NCBI GenBank assembly: GCA_030549495.1
Contig: JAUIRK010000293.1
Location: 682,001-746,000 of the forward strand
Direction of reading: 5' to 3'
DNA from: Nectonema munidae
Taxonomy: Eukaryota; Nematomorpha; Nectonematoida; Nectonematidae
DNA length: 64,000 nucleotides
The position numbers and the translations under genes were made by a program. This document shows positions 55,401 through 64,000 of the stretch, piece after piece. The notes under the pieces were generated by a model. The model was not told the DNA's origin and ran no database searches. It worked only from the letters and a program-made list of their open reading frames with translations. Position 1 is the first letter of the stretch. Each line of letters opens with the position of its first letter.

Positions 55401-58400
55401 AATAGTTAAAAACGTAAAAAAAATTAAAAATTGACAAATTTTAATTGAACAGGGAAAAAATAAACATCAGAGATTTGAAAATTGGAGATAACTTCTCAAA
55501 ATGTTGAACATTAGCCAATAATTTATACTATTTTATATCTTGAAAGATGATAAAAATATTAACTCTCTATAAATTGTAGTTTTGCATTCTGTGATATATA
55601 CCTTTTTACTCCAAATTGTATTTTTCCAATTCCAAAATGGCTTTTTTAAATTCTAAACGCTCTTTCTAAAATACAAAACAAAATTGAAAAAAGGACAATT
55701 TAGGACTTAAAAAAGAAAATAAAATGGTATATATGAAGGGATTATTCTAATTTTTTTAGTTTTACAAATTTTCAATTTAACGGTAAAAAATATCTTCATG
55801 TGTTTAAATGTGGGTATAACTATAGGGTAGTTCGCGAATTTTCTTAAAAAAGTCGAGGGCTTATAATCAAAAAAAAAACATTTTGAAATATGTTATAATT
55901 TTCCAAAAAAATTAACATTTTTTGGATTTTAAATATTCAAAAATGCTTTAAATTAGTCAGCTAAGTCTATTAATAGTTAGTAAATTTGTTAAGAAATAGT
56001 CAAAAAGTAAAATAATATACAATTTTAATATTAGTTTTATTGTTAGTTCTTCTTTAGTTTATTAACTCGTCTTTTGTAAATGAACTTTTATATTACTTTT
56101 TTGTTGTAAATTTTATTGTTTATTAGGTTGATTGAGTAAAAATTAGTCTATTGGTTTGGTTTTGCTAGTTGATTATTTTAACGGTATATAATATATTTAG
56201 TCGTAGGTACATTTGTTTCTTTATTGGTTAGAATTTGTCAATTAATTAGTCAAATAGTTGATGAAGAAGTAACTTTTCAAATTTCGTCCCATGTTTGCTG
56301 GTTAGTTACCATTTCTGCTAAGTTTATAAGCAATTTGATGTTGAGAGATGCAAAATATTAATTAAATAATGGTTAGGAACAGAAATAATTAAAGTTTCTA
56401 GTAGCTGCCGAATCACCTTGGTCCTCCAAAATTATCTGGCTCAGGCTCCCCAGCGCTGTGCATAAGTGAATGCATTGATAGCAAAATATCGCCTTTTAAG
56501 AAGTAAACTTATGTCTCAAGCATTGTAATTGACTCCTGTAATTTTGATATCTATTCAAGGCTAAGGAATTTTGGTTGTGTATGAATTTACAGTTCTCAAT
56601 GAATTTCATTTAGGTAAAGAGAGAGAGGTTGTCGGATTTGACAAAACGTTGAATGCGCAAAAATTCACTAATTCATTTTATTTAGCCAATATCTATGTGT
56701 CGCACACCAGCACCGTATCATAATGATTTGGCATTCAACTGAAATATCCAAAGATCTGTTGAAGGATACAAAAAGAAAAGAGAATAAGCATAATACGCTT
56801 ACCGAGAGACCAGTTATTCATCATGCTAGCGTTAGCAGACATGGAATAAGCACCACAAGTATCTAGAGTATTTTTGAAAGTATATGGCGCTGAGCACATG
56901 TCATAAATGCTTCTAATTTCGCGAGAAAGAAGTCTCATTTTTTCAAAGTTAATTAAATCACATTTTTTGTTAGAGACAATAGGGATCTTGACACCTTCTT
57001 CTGCACAATTAACGAGAGATGATGAGCAATTTGGCTGTTCTAATTCTTTATAATGGATATTAGCTACACTCTTAAGGTAATGTTAAATGTACTCTTACGG
57101 GCATCTTCTGGCAAAGAAGGCAGAACATTTTCGATATTCTCATTACAAATGGAAGTTAGGGAGGATGTCTTGGTTTGATTTCCAAGATGAATGAAAGTCA
57201 AGTCCTTTATAACCAATGGAAAGAACGGAATGATGGGAGGTTGAGCTTTAGACAAAATGCCACGATATTTACTCATATTTCTAGTTGGATCCATTAAGTT
57301 CTATATATAAAACATTTTATATAATTTGCATATGTCGAAAAATAATGTTCGTTGTATTGTGAATTTTAATACGATTTTTAAATGAAAAACTTCATTAAAA
57401 ATGTTAAAGGATGCCGATGAAACAGTCGACAAGGAATCGTGTATTAAAAAATATTTGATAATTTTTGGCTCTAAAGTTATTGAATAATTCTTCAGAGTTA
57501 AAGTGATAAGTGGGCTATTTCGAGCTGAATGTTTTGGAAAACAGCCAATTAGTATGACATATAAAAGGTATAACATTTTTTCAGAAAAGAAGATGGAAGG
57601 AAAAATGCTAGATTTACTTCAATTTCTTGAAACATCTTTTCATGCCTTATTGAAACTTTGTCCCACGACTGCGACAACCTCACAATAGATTTATGCCCTA
57701 AACCACAAATGATAGCGAAAGAAGTGTTGAAATTCTTCAAATCTAGGCAATGCTTTGCTGTTTTGATGAAAAATTTAATGAGTTTGGCTCTTTTAACGCA
57801 ATTGCTTTCTTTGCAGATTTCGGTAACTGGCCAAAACATTTCATTATTCGTTATCTATTTTAAAAATGAAGAACGAGAATTGAAAGAGCAAGAAGTTAAG
57901 GTAAAAATAAAAGAAACCGGACTTGTTCAAAGCTTTTTAAAAAGTTGTTTGCTGATTTCAACAATTTCATATTGAATAAGTAATTGATGTAATCGGTAGG
58001 CTCAATTTGGCGAAAAGTATCGAAGTCTCTTAAGGATAGCTGACGAGCTAGTTCAAAACTTTTCAGCTGTAGCAAATTTACTTGACTTTCTTTACAAAGT
58101 TCGTTCATGATGTCATCGTTTATGAGATTTTCTTGACACATATTGTTCTTCAAGTAGTATCTAGAGATGGAAAGTGAATCGAGTAAAAAAAATTTATTTT
58201 TATCACAAAAATCCTACCTCGCGTTTAAACCCAACTTATCAACCAAATGATTAATTTGATCTGGAAGACGCCTTTGCTTAATTATTCCACCAATACCCAC
58301 AGAAACTTCACATAAACAGTAATCTCTTTAAGCAAAGAAAATTTTACATTACTTTCAATACAATTTGAGAGTCTAATAATAAAATTGTGTACTCGCTTGA

Positions 58401-61400
58401 ATCCGTCATGTTGAACTCTTTGTGGGCAAGTAGTATCGCTTCTTTCACAGTCGTTTCCTAATTAAATACACATGTGAAAAATAAGAAGTTTTACTATAAA
58501 GAACAAGTATTGGCATTTTTAGAACTGTTTTCCTTCGCAAATTACCGTTTCTTGAAAAATATCTGATATATATATATATATATAACTTGCTTTTACAGAA
58601 GTAAAAATTCTAACAAAAGCTTATATTTCACTGATCACGAATGCCACTATATAACCAAGGAATTTTATCACTCCGTTCAAAACTATTGCAATTTTTCTTA
58701 AAAGTAAAAAAGGACAAACTTGATTTATCAAAATGTATTTGAAGAACTGTGATTCTGGCGAACTGGAAGAAACTCGATAGACTTTGATGGCAGAGTCTGG
58801 GAGAGTAGGCAGAGTGGAGCTCGAATGGGCAGCAGCGAGGTCAGGGTTACTACGACTAAGCGGTTTGATAAAGTTGTTTGAGTGCTGCTTCTTCAGGGAT
58901 TGGTGTATGCGGGAAGATGACGTTTTTTGGCTAAAACTGAATGTGCAATAAAAAAAACATGATTCACGACTAGACCTTTCCATTTGCCAATAAAGCCCTA
59001 GTCGATAATAGCCGTAGGCATATATTGCAAAATTAATTATCCGCACCAGAAATAAAATAACGATACTCCCAAATACTCATAAAAAAGAGATAGAATGTAA
59101 TGTAATGTAATATTTTTACAAAACTATTTTTCTTGCTTTAGACCTAATTGTTAAAAAAAAAGCAAAACCTTCATGGAAACAATTCGTGTCCAAAAAATAC
59201 AAATCTCTATAAAAAAATTAAAATGGTATGTTTCCTACAAGACCCGATAAAAATAATTTTTATAAATAACTTACAAACGAATTATTTAATACACTAGCAG
59301 AAATAAACCTTCACGTCTTGGTTAGAGCACAGCTTGAATATAACTTTTGAAAAGATGATTCGGTTACAGGAGGCATCACTAACTAGGATAGCAAAAATTT
59401 TAACTCAAGAAGTTAGCAAGGAATATCTCTCACCAATGCTGATACTTTTTGGACAAAATACGAATTCTATTTTTTAGGCCGATAACGATACACCCTTCCT
59501 GTTTCTATAGGATTTAATGGTACGCGTTTATTTTTAAGTCACGTTCTAATATGGCTAATATATTTAAATAAAACGTAATGCATTTAAAGGGCTTATTATT
59601 AAAAAAAGATGCTTACACGATTGATAATTTGTGGTTCTATATTATAGATTACAGTTTTTTCTCAAAATCATCTAAAAACACTCTTTTGCATATAATGATG
59701 AAAACTAGTTTGCAAAAATGAATTTTGAGCAATGGATGCTCATATGCACTTTTTAACAGTAAGCATTATATAGCAAAAAGAATATTCTTGTGAAAATGTA
59801 AAAAGATTACCCAGTTGAAATGTGTTTTGATAGGTTGCCCATTTTATCTCCGAAAGCCTTTAATAAGCCCATTTTAAAGGATCTATCATTTTTTGATAAT
59901 GAATTGATGCCAGAAGAAGTGGAATCCGTTTTATCATGCAGTGCCTTGGGATTCTTTGTAATGTTGCAAGAAATTATGGTTTTATAATTTCCAAATGCAG
60001 AAGAAGACCGCGAAGATATATAATCTTCATTGATACAGGAGTTGCAGAGAGAACCAAAATGCTTGTGTTTAAGAAATACTTCTTCACTTTCTAAAATTTC
60101 ATTCTTATCATCTTGATTATACGCGATTAAATCCTTGAAACCTTAAAATCAAAAGAAATAGAAAAATTATTCATGAAAAAAATAAAAATTATTTTAGCTT
60201 TGAAAAGAAATCAATTTGAAAATTTTTGTAAATTTAATCAGGTTTCTTTAGAAAATGAAAAAAAAGTATAAGCCTTATATTAATACATATTTCATTAGTT
60301 GGCCAGTGAAGTTAATGACAAAATCAAAAACTCTTAAATAAGATGCCTAACTACACTTCCTATTATTTCTAATTATCTAAAAAGTGTACCATTTTGAAAT
60401 TAGCAAGCTAAAGATACATTACATGCTTTAATCGATAAGACAATTGGCATGTATGAGTGGGGAAGATTTGATTCTGGGTTTAAACCAGAAATCTTTCAGT
60501 ATCAAAAGTAGGAATCTTAAAAAAGTTAGGCCCTCTTCTTTAGTTTCCTTTGATGTTTAAAACGCCTTTTAACATACTTTAGATCCATTGAGAAGTGTCC
60601 TTGGTAAAAGTCAATACTTTGTAAATCTCAGGGTAAATTACAATTACAATTTACTATAAGCAGAAGAGTGCAATACCATTTTACGTCAGTTAATGTTTAA
60701 TATAAATTACGGTTTATAATTTAATCATTGTTACAATATATTTTGACTACACAGAAAAAATTTTTTAGAAAGAAAAATATTACATAATTATTAATTATTA
60801 TTGCAGTAAAAAATTTGAAAATAATTTTCGCGTCTTTTCCGAAATTATGATACACATGTGCTTAATGATGCAAGTAAGATTTAGATAAAATACAGATTGA
60901 AAGAATGATGACAAGAATCATGCGATTTGAAAAAGAACGTTTTTAATCGCCTTTTAAACAAACTAATGTCAACAATTTTTTTCAAACAATTACGACGTGT
61001 GTTCTTAAAAAAGTATTTAGTTGAAACAAAAGGATCTTATCAAATTGTAACAATTTGAAATACAGCCTAAATAAAAAAACAATATTATTTATGATTAGAA
61101 CTTTTCAGAAGACTAAAATTATTAAAATCATAAAAAATAGTTCAATTTAGTTTTAAAAAAAAGGATCACTATCAATTTGAGAGAAAATTTATCACGATTA
61201 TTCTGCGTACAGTATGTTATAAACAACAATTTGTAGACATTAATAGCTATGAATAGTGGCAAACCAGTTTTACTAACAATGGATTGGGTAGTAGTAAATT
61301 AGCCTTTCTGAAACATTTTGGATACTTCTTTCATTTACGTAAGGCTAACGCGGAGCTGAACATAGTCTGCAGGCCTAAGAAAAAGATAACGCGCTATGAA

Positions 61401-63007
61401 AAGTTTGGTGCGTTTAGCGCGAAGGAAAAGAATAAAGATATAAGGCTGACGACGTACCTAGTAAATTATATTTGACGAGAATGGATAAGTGCGTACTGCT
61501 TCTAAGAATGTCAAGGGATTTGGAGTGACTGATGTAATGAAAGCTGTGAGCGTTTACACTTATGATCTGCGAAGATGAAAATATTAAATAAGGAAGGTAA
61601 CGTGTAGGTGAATGTACTTGATCGCCACGCTTTAGACCAGCAACAAACGCTTTTGAATTTGGCTCAACTTTGGCTACGTAAATTCCCTTTGAGCATCCGC
61701 CGAGAATAGAAAAGTTAAGCATCTCATCTCTTTTGGATCGCGTCAAAACAATTTCTCTGGTTTTAGACTTCGCCGAACATGCTATATTTAGTAAGCGAGA
61801 TTGACCAACCATTTTCTATCAATGAAACACATGCAAAGACATTGAATTTCATTATAAAAAAGAGGGGTATGTCAATACGACAGTTGAGTCACTCCCACAG
61901 AAGAGCACTGGTCACTAATTAAAAGTTTGCAACTTTATACCACGCCAAAATCAATGCACGCTTTGAGTTTGTTCTTTTACATTCTAATTTAGCACTGTTT
62001 TTCGATAGAATCATTATTTGGTATTCCGGAAATTATTTTAGGGGGTGGGGCCTTTTAAAAATAATCAAGATAACTTGGCTGTTAATATTAATGAGGTTAG
62101 ACTTTTAAAAGCTAATGTATTACATTGAATTTCCTATATACATAATAATACTTCATTTTAAGAAGAGGGCTATGATCTAAAGCTGTGCATATATGTAGTA
62201 TAATTGAATCAAGTGATAACCTTCTAATAATGACAAAATAGATGTTCTCCATTTGAAACAAAAAAGAATTAATTGTACTTCTATAATACTCCTTCAAAAA
62301 CAAGTCATTAGAAGTTTTATATTAGAGCTGTCTAGGTTATCGTTAATGTTTTTTAGCAATATGCGCAGCGTATTTGTTAGATGGCTTATTTCACTTACTA
62401 AAAAATAAAAGTTTTGCATGAAATATCAAAAATGGAGTATTTTGAGATTTTTATACTTTAAAAAATTCGATGGAAATTGTATATCGTACAATTGATAAAA
62501 GTTTAAATATGTACTTATAAAATTGAAAAGCGTTTTTTAAATAATAATCAAGAAACTTAGAGATTTTTTATAGAAGTTTAAAAGGTTTTTAAAATGTTGG
62601 TCCCTTATTGGCATTATTCATGAAGTTAGGAAAAAAAATAGTATAGAAAATGAAGATATAAAAAAGATCATTACATGGACTTCAAGTATATTTTCAAATT
62701 TTTCTAAAAAGTTCATCATTTCAGGATTGTTTTCAAAGTCTGAAAAGTGATTATTCACCCAAAGAAGAATGACACGCGTAATCTAAACAAGAGAAAAAGT
62801 GAAATATGGTAAAGAGAAAACATGAAAGACAACTGTCCATACCTTGCTTCTGAACGAGGCGTTCTCATTAAATTTTACCAGGAGTTTGTTTGCAATTTCA
62901 AGGGGAGAGTCAGAGTAAACGCGAAACGTTAAAAGAAAATCTTCGATATACGTGGAATTTGTGTGGTGATCAGCCCAAAGTTGATCAATGAGTTGGGGTA
63001 GTGAACC
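43310..63007 (-). CDS. RAPGEF2: Rap guanine-nucleotide exchange factor, RAPGEF2/6 (PDZ-GEF) type, 5'-partial
   Basis: PDZ-GEFs activate the small GTPase Rap1/2 at the plasma membrane and cell junctions (family knowledge). Sixteen minus-strand exons can be set: 63007-62843, 62782-62675, 61815-61618, 61566-61458, 60141-59811, 58936-58720, 58457-58393, 58325-58218, 58160-57923, 57854-57618, 57300-57099, 57063-56803, 54261-54037, 48217-48011, 46563-46393, 43455-43310. Every junction is GT-AG with agreeing phase, giving about 995 residues to the stop. Domain order REM, PDZ, RA, RasGEF, serine/proline-rich tail equals that of RAPGEF2/6. The cyclic-nucleotide-binding-like N-terminus was not found and should lie upstream. 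Introns range from 35 bp to 5.8 kb and carry a piggyBac/pogo nest, a SINE and a MITE. The choice between RAPGEF2 and RAPGEF6 cannot be made in an invertebrate, where one ortholog (Gef26/Dizzy) serves. Confidence 0.9.
43717..44112. mobile_element. hAT-like MITE with internal duplication (396 bp)
   Basis: The ends are inverted (CTAGACCTGTTTCCAGTCCGG / GGACCAGACTTTAAACAGGT TTAG). Inside, GGTCTAG.GCAGTCGTGGTC followed by TGGATATTATG occurs twice (43842-43871 and 44058-44087), so the two halves are diverged tandem copies about 216 bp apart. No coding. It lies in the last RAPGEF intron. Confidence 0.6.
44880..45030 (-). CDS. Possible alternative last exon
   Basis: After CCAAACACAG the frame [20 protein letters not shown] continues [17 protein letters not shown] to a stop TAG followed directly by AATAAA. 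It could be an alternative C-terminal exon of the RAPGEF gene, but the phase-1 frame needed for the exon at 46393 gives a different reading. No similarity is recognised. Confidence 0.3.
45941..46080. mobile_element. piggyBac-like MITE (140 bp with TTAA sites)
   Basis: TTAA at both ends (45941-45944, 46077-46080), with terminal inverted repeats CCCATTAAGTACCAT / ATTGGGACTTAATGGG. Internally GTTCCCAAATGGGAGCATT is near-palindromic and CAGACGAAGATAAAATTACT is shared, inverted, with the 74-bp copy at 29953-30026. It lies in the RAPGEF intron between exons 46393 and 43455. Confidence 0.85.
46393..46563 (-). CDS. RAPGEF exon: serine-rich tail with DSGRGS motif
   Basis: Acceptor ATTTCCTAG, donor GTAAGG, phase 1 both sides. 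The translation contains [20 protein letters not shown], which matches the DSGRGSWTSCSSGS motif of vertebrate RAPGEF2 tails. In the family, DSG-type motifs in this tail are phosphodegrons; whether it works so here is inference. Confidence 0.75.
48011..48217 (-). CDS. RAPGEF exon: serine-rich tail, part 1
   Basis: Acceptor TTTGCTTTTAG, donor GTAAGAG, phase 1 on both sides. The translation [20 protein letters not shown] ... [20 protein letters not shown] is serine-rich and resembles the vertebrate tail ([20 protein letters not shown]) in style and position. It is linked to the upstream exon across 5.8 kb that holds the piggyBac/pogo nest. Assignment to this gene rests on strand, phase and weak similarity. 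Confidence 0.7.
48218..49415. other. RAPGEF intron, part
   Basis: AT-rich with a TTC run at about 48428-48446. No coding seen. A slightly GC-richer block at 48945-49150 (CCCCCTAAAATCGGGTCTC) is unexplained. Confidence 0.4.
49498..51550 (+). mobile_element. pogo/Tigger-type DNA transposon, broken
   Basis: The left end starts after TA at 49496-49497 with CAGTGTAATCTCTATATACC GG, the pogo/Tigger terminal type. The coding remnant follows at 49905-51385: CENP-B-like helix-turn-helix ([20 protein letters not shown]), second DNA-binding part ([20 protein letters not shown]), [10 protein letters not shown] (first catalytic D, about 50410), [10 protein letters not shown] (second D, about 50730), [18 protein letters not shown] (third D, about 50810), and an acidic C-terminus ending at 51385. 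Several stops and frameshifts. The right terminal repeat was not found; the right boundary is inferred from where the piggyBac C-terminus resumes. Confidence 0.85.
51560..53140 (-). pseudogene. piggyBac transposase, broken
   Basis: Minus strand, N to C: an acidic leader (53140-52900), [20 protein letters not shown] and [20 protein letters not shown] (52810-52620; the family's DDE_Tnp_1_7 start), [20 protein letters not shown] then [10 protein letters not shown] (52350-52240; family KP..FG.K.W.L....GY...F..Y.GK), [20 protein letters not shown] then [20 protein letters not shown] (52150-52010; family GT.R.NR...P and V.W.DNK.V...SN), and a C-terminal cysteine region with [15 protein letters not shown] (about 51620-51590). 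Several frameshifts and a stop near the C-terminus inactivate it. Confidence 0.85.
53250..53640. repeat. Tandem duplication (period 202 bp) of the piggyBac right end
   Basis: TCATATATCAAGCCATTATC, CCACTTATGGGATGGTAATT and the following flank (ACATCCAAAAGCGAAGATAA to TTTCAAAACATACTTTT) occur at 53281 and again at 53483, almost identical over about 190 bp. Both the terminus and the outer flank are duplicated, so this is a segmental duplication after insertion, apparently recent. Confidence 0.9.
54037..54261 (-). CDS. RAPGEF exon: post-catalytic [11 protein letters not shown] region
   Basis: The exon begins [13 protein letters not shown] and contains [24 protein letters not shown], then [13 protein letters not shown], almost the vertebrate [20 protein letters not shown]...LSLQCEPATN. 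The acceptor CTTTAG agrees in phase with the exon ending at 56803 across a 2.54-kb intron. The donor AAG/GTTACA at 54037 is preferred because the next three exons then fit in phase. Reading through would instead end at a stop at 53939, which could be an alternative short C-terminus. Confidence 0.88.
54872..55018 (-). repeat. tRNA-type SINE, copy 2
   Basis: On the minus strand: GGTTGGCTAGATACTGGCC (box-A-like), then TCCTGGGTTCGATCCCTC (box B), then CCTGCTTTCCTCATAGTTCC, and the tail TTGCCTTCTCGATGAAAACA, CCCCACGGTACCTTTACC. The most complete SINE of the window. It is located in the 2.54-kb RAPGEF intron, in gene orientation. Confidence 0.75.
55019..56802 (-). other. RAPGEF intron, remainder
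   Basis: AT-rich. A small inverted structure at about 55595-55735 (TATATACCTTTTT / AAATGGTATATA) includes the GGACAATTTAGGACTTAAAA motif shared with the foldback at 2771-3232. Confidence 0.5.
56803..58160 (-). CDS. RAPGEF exons: catalytic RasGEF domain
   Basis: Four exons. 58160-57923: YYLKNNM, then [20 protein letters not shown] and [14 protein letters not shown]. 57854-57618: [60 protein letters not shown] (family NFNS.FAI.SGL....V.RL..TW). 57300-57099: [20 protein letters not shown] and [19 protein letters not shown] (family IP.FP...KDLTFLHEGN). 57063-56803: [20 protein letters not shown] (family NFEKLRMIAKEIR). All motifs of a working Cdc25-type domain are present. The introns are 68, 317 and only 35 bp. 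Confidence 0.94.
58218..58936 (-). CDS. RAPGEF exons: serine-rich stretch and Ras-association domain
   Basis: Exon 58936-58720 holds [20 protein letters not shown] followed by DSAIKVYRV, matching SSNPDL...PDLPDQVLRVFK at the start of the RA domain. Exon 58457-58393 gives [20 protein letters not shown]. Exon 58325-58218 gives [20 protein letters not shown] then [15 protein letters not shown] (family YSLCEVSV...[18 protein letters not shown]). The RA domain binds active Rap and so gives positive feedback in the family. The introns inside are 262, 67 and 57 bp. Confidence 0.92.
58937..59810 (-). other. RAPGEF intron between linker and RA exons
   Basis: AT-rich, about 870 bp; no coding or repeat family recognised. 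A chance open frame overlaps its 3' part at 59046-58937. Confidence 0.5.
59811..60141 (-). CDS. RAPGEF exon: linker between PDZ and RA
   Basis: The exon starts [20 protein letters not shown], matching NLFVFKELL of the vertebrate proteins at the junction. It continues with a poorly conserved polar stretch including [16 protein letters not shown] and [20 protein letters not shown]. Acceptor TTTTAAG, donor GTAATC, phases 1 in and 2 out agree with the neighbours. Confidence 0.82.
60142..61457 (-). other. RAPGEF intron between PDZ and linker exons
   Basis: About 1.3 kb of AT-rich sequence without recognisable elements. Confidence 0.5.
61458..61815 (-). CDS. RAPGEF exons: PDZ domain
   Basis: Exon 61815-61618 begins [20 protein letters not shown] (family EKMAGHLRLLNIACAAKAK) and runs to [20 protein letters not shown] and AGLKRGDQ. 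After a 51-bp intron, exon 61566-61458 gives [20 protein letters not shown] and [11 protein letters not shown]. The carboxylate-binding loop of PDZ (GLGF-type) is diverged here: FSILGG instead of the usual hydrophobic-GG pattern, similar to that of PDZ-GEFs. Confidence 0.93.
62675..63007 (-). CDS. RAPGEF exons: REM (RasGEF N) domain
   Basis: Exon 63007-62843 reads [40 protein letters not shown] and so on to SFRSK (55 codons). After a 60-bp intron, exon 62782-62675 reads [20 protein letters not shown] to ENILEVH (36 codons). The pattern (Y/F)(I/V)EDFLLT(Y/F)R and V(I/T)[15 protein letters not shown] is the REM domain that stabilises the catalytic helical hairpin of RasGEF. Both exons are phase 0 at both ends. 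Confidence 0.93.
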
Positions 63008-63659
63008 CTTAAAGAACAATAATATATTAAAATGAGAAACGCACAAACTGAAATCTATGTAGAATGTTAAAATACATTCAATTAATATTTTCAAATATCT
63101 CAATAAGATTGAAGTAGATATGCGAGTTATCGTTTTCCCATTCATGGCTTCTTTTGTTGGCCAAACTTTTGGTCAAGTTAAATAATAAGGTATGGTTAGC
63201 ACTGATAGGTCAAATTGAACGAATAGTAAATCATATAAAACTATAAAATTCAAAGTCAATCTAATATTTTTTGAAATTCCAAAATAATTTTTTACATGGA
63301 TAAAGCAATAAGCAAATAATTTTTCGCAAAAACAGTTTTTTAAAATTTTTGGATAAATTCAAACTCAAAAGCAACGATTACAGTAAAAGTGTTTTTATTT
63401 TTGATATCTACGTGTCTGTTACTATAATTTAATTCATAGAAGCTTCATTGCTATAAAGATTTTATTTGATATCTATTATTTTGCAAAAATAAAAACATCC
63501 GCTATTATTACATAACAGCATACACTTTTTCCAGTGTGAGTAAAAATAATAGGTAAACGCTCTTGTCCACATTTGCACAAATGATATTGGACGAACTGAC
63601 AAGCGACAAGGTTTACGGCGGCGAAACATCACTATAAAATACTATTAAATCAAGACAAA
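63008..63659. other. Upstream RAPGEF intron or exons not resolved
   Basis: A minus-strand frame at 63145-63008 is continuous with the REM exon but contains its acceptor (TTCTTTAAG at 63016-63008), so it is probably intron. No cyclic-nucleotide-binding domain is visible before the LINE at 63660. Confidence 0.4.
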
Positions 63660-64000
63660 ATAACATAACTACAAGGAGGTAATCAACTCTTTTCAACTTA
63701 TACATATCTGACATTCCAAATCCACCACAACAGATTACACTAATACAGTATCCAGAGTCAGCTCACACACAAAGACATATGTTGCCGAACAAAGTACACA
63801 ATCATACTTACAAATAATACACAAATGGAGTAACTAAAACCAACATAGACTCAACCTAACCAAAACAACCACTACACTTTTCACTCCAGACTCATCAGAA
63901 TATAATACCACACAACAAAACAATACGCACAGGAAAAGAACCCGTCATATTATGCTTAACTTTTGATCCGAAACTCACCTTCGACAAACACATATCCAAC
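63660..64000 (+). mobile_element. LINE reverse-transcriptase fragment (Jockey-like)
   Basis: The plus strand reads TLFNLYISDIPNPPQQITLI QY, the end of the RT motif PQGGV.S..LFNLYI.D(I/L)P, then diverged sequence where the catalytic YADD box should be. It ends with GKEPVILCLTFDPKLTFDKH I, matching K.LG(L/V)..D..LTF..HI. GC content is higher than the surroundings. At least two frame changes. The element continues past the window edge. Confidence 0.75.

Noticed and set aside
57503-57975. Plus-strand frames of 61 and 105 codons
   Set aside because: Antisense to well-supported RasGEF exons.

Overview
The window is nuclear DNA of an animal: very AT-rich (roughly 70%), with GT-AG introns, many decayed transposons and two recognisable conserved metazoan/eukaryotic genes. 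The species cannot be named from this sequence. A derived invertebrate fits best, because very short introns (35 to about 70 bp) sit beside multi-kb introns and the repeats are invertebrate-type LINE, hAT, piggyBac and pogo families.

Layout. 1-14.9 kb: 3' part of a plus-strand P4-ATPase (phospholipid flippase), exons at 1482-1618, 7776-7960 and 14532-14844. Its introns hold a decayed LINE (4.74-6.64 kb) and two decayed copies of an unusual hAT-like transposon family (8.64-9.96 and 10.58-12.29 kb). 15.68-17.53 kb: a minus-strand coiled-coil gene, convergent with the flippase. 18.7-29.5 kb: transposon graveyard with a 63-bp hAT MITE that still has its target duplication, hAT transposase pieces, an 856-bp foldback element with minisatellite arms, SINE copies, and a few exon-like stretches near 22.4-22.7 kb. 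30.35-33.22 kb: the longest open frame, one uninterrupted exon for a secreted protein with lectin-like modules followed by Ig-like modules; a tandem repeat of about 105-120 bp lies just upstream. 35-43 kb: two LINE remnants, a third copy of the hAT-like family, a copia-like LTR fossil, and coding-like relics.

43.3 kb to beyond 63 kb: a minus-strand Rap guanine-nucleotide exchange factor of the RAPGEF2/6 (PDZ-GEF) type. Sixteen exons can be placed with consistent splice phases from the REM domain through PDZ, RA and RasGEF to a serine/proline-rich tail and stop codon, about 995 residues; the N-terminus lies beyond the window or was not found. One of its introns contains a piggyBac element (49.42-53.3 kb) that was itself entered by a pogo/Tigger element. 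Another intron contains a SINE, and the last contains a 396-bp hAT-like MITE. The window ends in a further LINE reverse-transcriptase fragment.

The genes do not form a pathway: they are independent host genes separated and invaded by mobile DNA. No rRNA, intact tRNA, CRISPR array or operon was seen. The most unusual items are the orphan 965-codon secreted protein, the three-copy hAT-like family, the 35-bp intron and the two-layer transposon nest inside the RAPGEF gene.
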